Below, one piece after another: positions 13,208 to 14,552 of a stretch of DNA of 14,552 nucleotides. Below the pieces are notes generated by a model, which was not told the origin of the DNA, ran no database searches, and worked only from the letters and a program-made list of their open reading frames with translations. Origin of the DNA: JASFEQ01 sp050122535. Lineage in GTDB: Bacteria; Desulfobacterota; DSM-4660; Desulfatiglandales; HGW-15. The stretch covers positions 1 through 14,552 of the forward strand of contig JASFIT010000068.1 in assembly GCA_050122535.1 (NCBI GenBank), given 5' to 3'. Numbering within the stretch: the first letter of the stretch is position 1; each line of letters opens with the position of its first letter. The position numbers and the translations under genes were made by a program.

Positions 13208-14353
13208 ATGGCTTATCAGCTGAATGAAGAACAGATGATGATTCAGGCCATGGTAAGAGATTTTGCCCGAGAGGTGCTCATGCCGAGCGCCTCGAAAAGG
13301 GACCAGACAGGAGAATTTCCCGCGGAGAATCTGAAAAAGATGGGGGAACTGGGCCTCATGGGCATGAATGTCCCACCAGAATATAATGGTGCCGGTGTGG
13401 ACACGGTCAGCTATTCTTTGGCTATGCAGGAAGTTGCCTATGCCTGCGCCTCTACGGCAGTGATCATGTCCGTTCATAACTCCGTGGCTTGCGGTCCCAT
13501 CTATCTCTTTGGCTCCGATTATCTCAAAGAGACCTATCTGAAACCCTTGGCCACGGGAAGCAAGATCGGTTCTTTTGCCCTTACTGAAGCCAGCGCGGGC
13601 TCCGATCCAGCCAGTCAAAAGGCAAAAGCACGCAAGGATGGCGGTAGCTATATTATTAATGGCAATAAGATGTTCATCACGAGCGGAAAAAATTCAGATA
13701 TGACCGTAGTCACCGCATATACGGACAGGGCTCAGAAGCATCGCGGGATCAGTGCATTTGTGGTGGAGAAGGGGACATCAGGGTTTTATGTGGGGAAAGA
13801 GGAGGACAAGATGGGGCTCAGGGCCTCTGACACGGTGGAGTTGGTCTTTGAGGACTGTCGTGTCCCATCGGAAAATCTTCTTGGTCGGGAAGGGGATGGC
13901 TTTGTTATCGCAATGAGTTCTCTAGACGGGGGCCGGATAGGAATTGCCTCCCAGTCTGTGGGTTTGGCCCAGGCCTGCCTGGATGCGGCCGTAGGTTATG
14001 CCAAGCAGCGGATTCAATTTGGAAGGCCCATTTCCCAATTCCAGGGATTGCGCTGGGTGATTGCGGATATGGCGACGCAAATTGAGGCGGCCAGGCTACT
14101 TACATTTAACGCTGCGGCCATGAAGGACCGGGGTGAGAACTTTAGTGCAGCGGCATCCATGGCTAAACTTTACGCTTCCGAAATGGCGAACCAAATAGCC
14201 TATCAAGCCCTGCAGATCCATGGCGGTTATGGGTACATCAAGGAGTATCCAGTAGAGCGGTATTATCGTGATGCAAGGGTCTTTACCATCTATGAAGGCA
14301 CTTCAGAAATCCAGAGAAGAGTGATAGCCAATAGGGTTATTGGACAGCGATAA
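13208..14353 (+). CDS. Short-chain acyl-CoA dehydrogenase 2
   Basis: A second FAD-dependent acyl-CoA dehydrogenase of 381 residues, related to but clearly diverged from the one at 7395. The start MAYQLNEEQMMIQAMVRDFA, the motif FALTEASAGSDPAS, DGGRIGIASQSVG and RIQFGRPI are all standard. The catalytic Glu363 sits in IYEGTSEIQR, the short/medium-chain position. It differs from paralogue 1 in the substrate-side segment ITSGKNSDMTVVT, where paralogue 1 has ITNGNVSSYCVTA, and in having Ser for Asn in TEASAGSD. GAGGAG lies just before the ATG, and the gene follows the regulator by 39 bp. It may act on another short acyl-CoA of the pathway (isobutyryl- or 2-methylbutyryl-CoA) or be a condition-specific isozyme. 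The family is firm, the substrate unknown. Confidence 0.93.
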   Translation: MAYQLNEEQMMIQAMVRDFAREVLMPSASKRDQTGEFPAENLKKMGELGLMGMNVPPEYNGAGVDTVSYSLAMQEVAYACASTAVIMSVHNSVACGPIYLFGSDYLKETYLKPLATGSKIGSFALTEASAGSDPASQKAKARKDGGSYIINGNKMFITSGKNSDMTVVTAYTDRAQKHRGISAFVVEKGTSGFYVGKEEDKMGLRASDTVELVFEDCRVPSENLLGREGDGFVIAMSSLDGGRIGIASQSVGLAQACLDAAVGYAKQRIQFGRPISQFQGLRWVIADMATQIEAARLLTFNAAAMKDRGENFSAAASMAKLYASEMANQIAYQALQIHGGYGYIKEYPVERYYRDARVFTIYEGTSEIQRRVIANRVIGQR

Positions 14354-14552
14354 CTATTCTATAACCTATCCTCTCACAATGACCTCCTCATCGCGCCTCG
14401 ATCCCTTCTGTAAGCTGGTTTTTGGCCTCCCATACGAGAGCTTTTGACAGGTCTCCACAACGTTCAACGGCCTGTCTCATTCGGCATCGAGACAAATCTT
14501 TCGATCCTACTTATCACACGCCCGCGCCCGCCTTGGTATGGCTTATCTTTTT
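14354..14552. other. 199-bp right end without a supported gene
   Basis: No gene can be supported here. A 35-codon - strand frame (14388-14495, TTG start) is too short and lacks a ribosome site. GACAGG (14446-14451) pairs with CCTGTC (14471-14476) across a 19-nt loop, without a T-run, so it is not a convincing terminator. No gene fragment is recognisable at the right edge. Confidence 0.5.

Noticed and set aside
12905..13618. 237-codon open frame on - opposite the regulator and acyl-CoA dehydrogenase 2
   Set aside because: It is antisense to two well-supported genes and spans their junction; its composition looks like a shadow frame.
14388..14495. 35-codon - strand frame at the right end
   Set aside because: It is too short, starts at TTG with in-frame stops just upstream (14511-14516) and has no ribosome site.

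Overview
The window (14.55 kb, roughly 50% GC) looks like a chromosomal segment of an anaerobic Desulfobacterota-type (former deltaproteobacterial) bacterium. This rests on a cobalamin-dependent acyl-CoA mutase split into two genes with a MeaB chaperone, on short-chain acyl-CoA genes typical of syntrophs and sulfate reducers, and on the general protein style. It is an inference from sequence style; no marker gene is present. No tRNA, rRNA, CRISPR array, transposase or phage gene was seen.

Left part (1-5008): the 3' part of a class A penicillin-binding protein gene on the + strand runs into the window from the left edge. It converges on a soluble GAF-domain sensor histidine kinase on the - strand, and a perfect 13-bp inverted repeat lies at the junction. 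Behind the kinase, also on the - strand, is a fold-type I (class I/II) PLP aminotransferase. These three genes have no evident link to the rest.

Divergent control region (about 4934-5215): promoter-like elements face both ways and are embedded in a large inverted repeat (5091-5135). Its arms contain the -35 hexamers of both directions.

Right part (5216-14353), all + strand: acetyl-CoA acetyltransferase-type thiolase, enoyl-CoA hydratase, acyl-CoA dehydrogenase 1, acyl-CoA mutase large subunit, mutase B12-binding subunit, MeaB GTPase, a two-helix small membrane protein, an XRE-cupin regulator and acyl-CoA dehydrogenase 2. The mutase would normally be labelled methylmalonyl-CoA mutase. However, the two pocket residues that read methylmalonyl-CoA's carboxylate (Tyr and Arg in true MCM) are Phe91 and Gln209 here, the pair found in isobutyryl-CoA mutase. 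With that reading the genes connect as isobutyryl-CoA <-> butyryl-CoA -> crotonyl-CoA -> 3-hydroxybutyryl-CoA -> (dehydrogenase not in window) -> acetoacetyl-CoA -> 2 acetyl-CoA. This would be a cluster for degrading (or making) isobutyrate and butyrate rather than a propionate cluster; no methylmalonyl-CoA epimerase or carboxyl-transfer gene is present in the window.

The most unusual non-coding feature is a 187-nt nested inverted repeat (10569-10755) between the genes for the two mutase subunits. I see no defence system, mobile island or wholly novel machinery. The candidates worth attention are the mutase specificity, the structured spacer and the symmetric divergent promoter.
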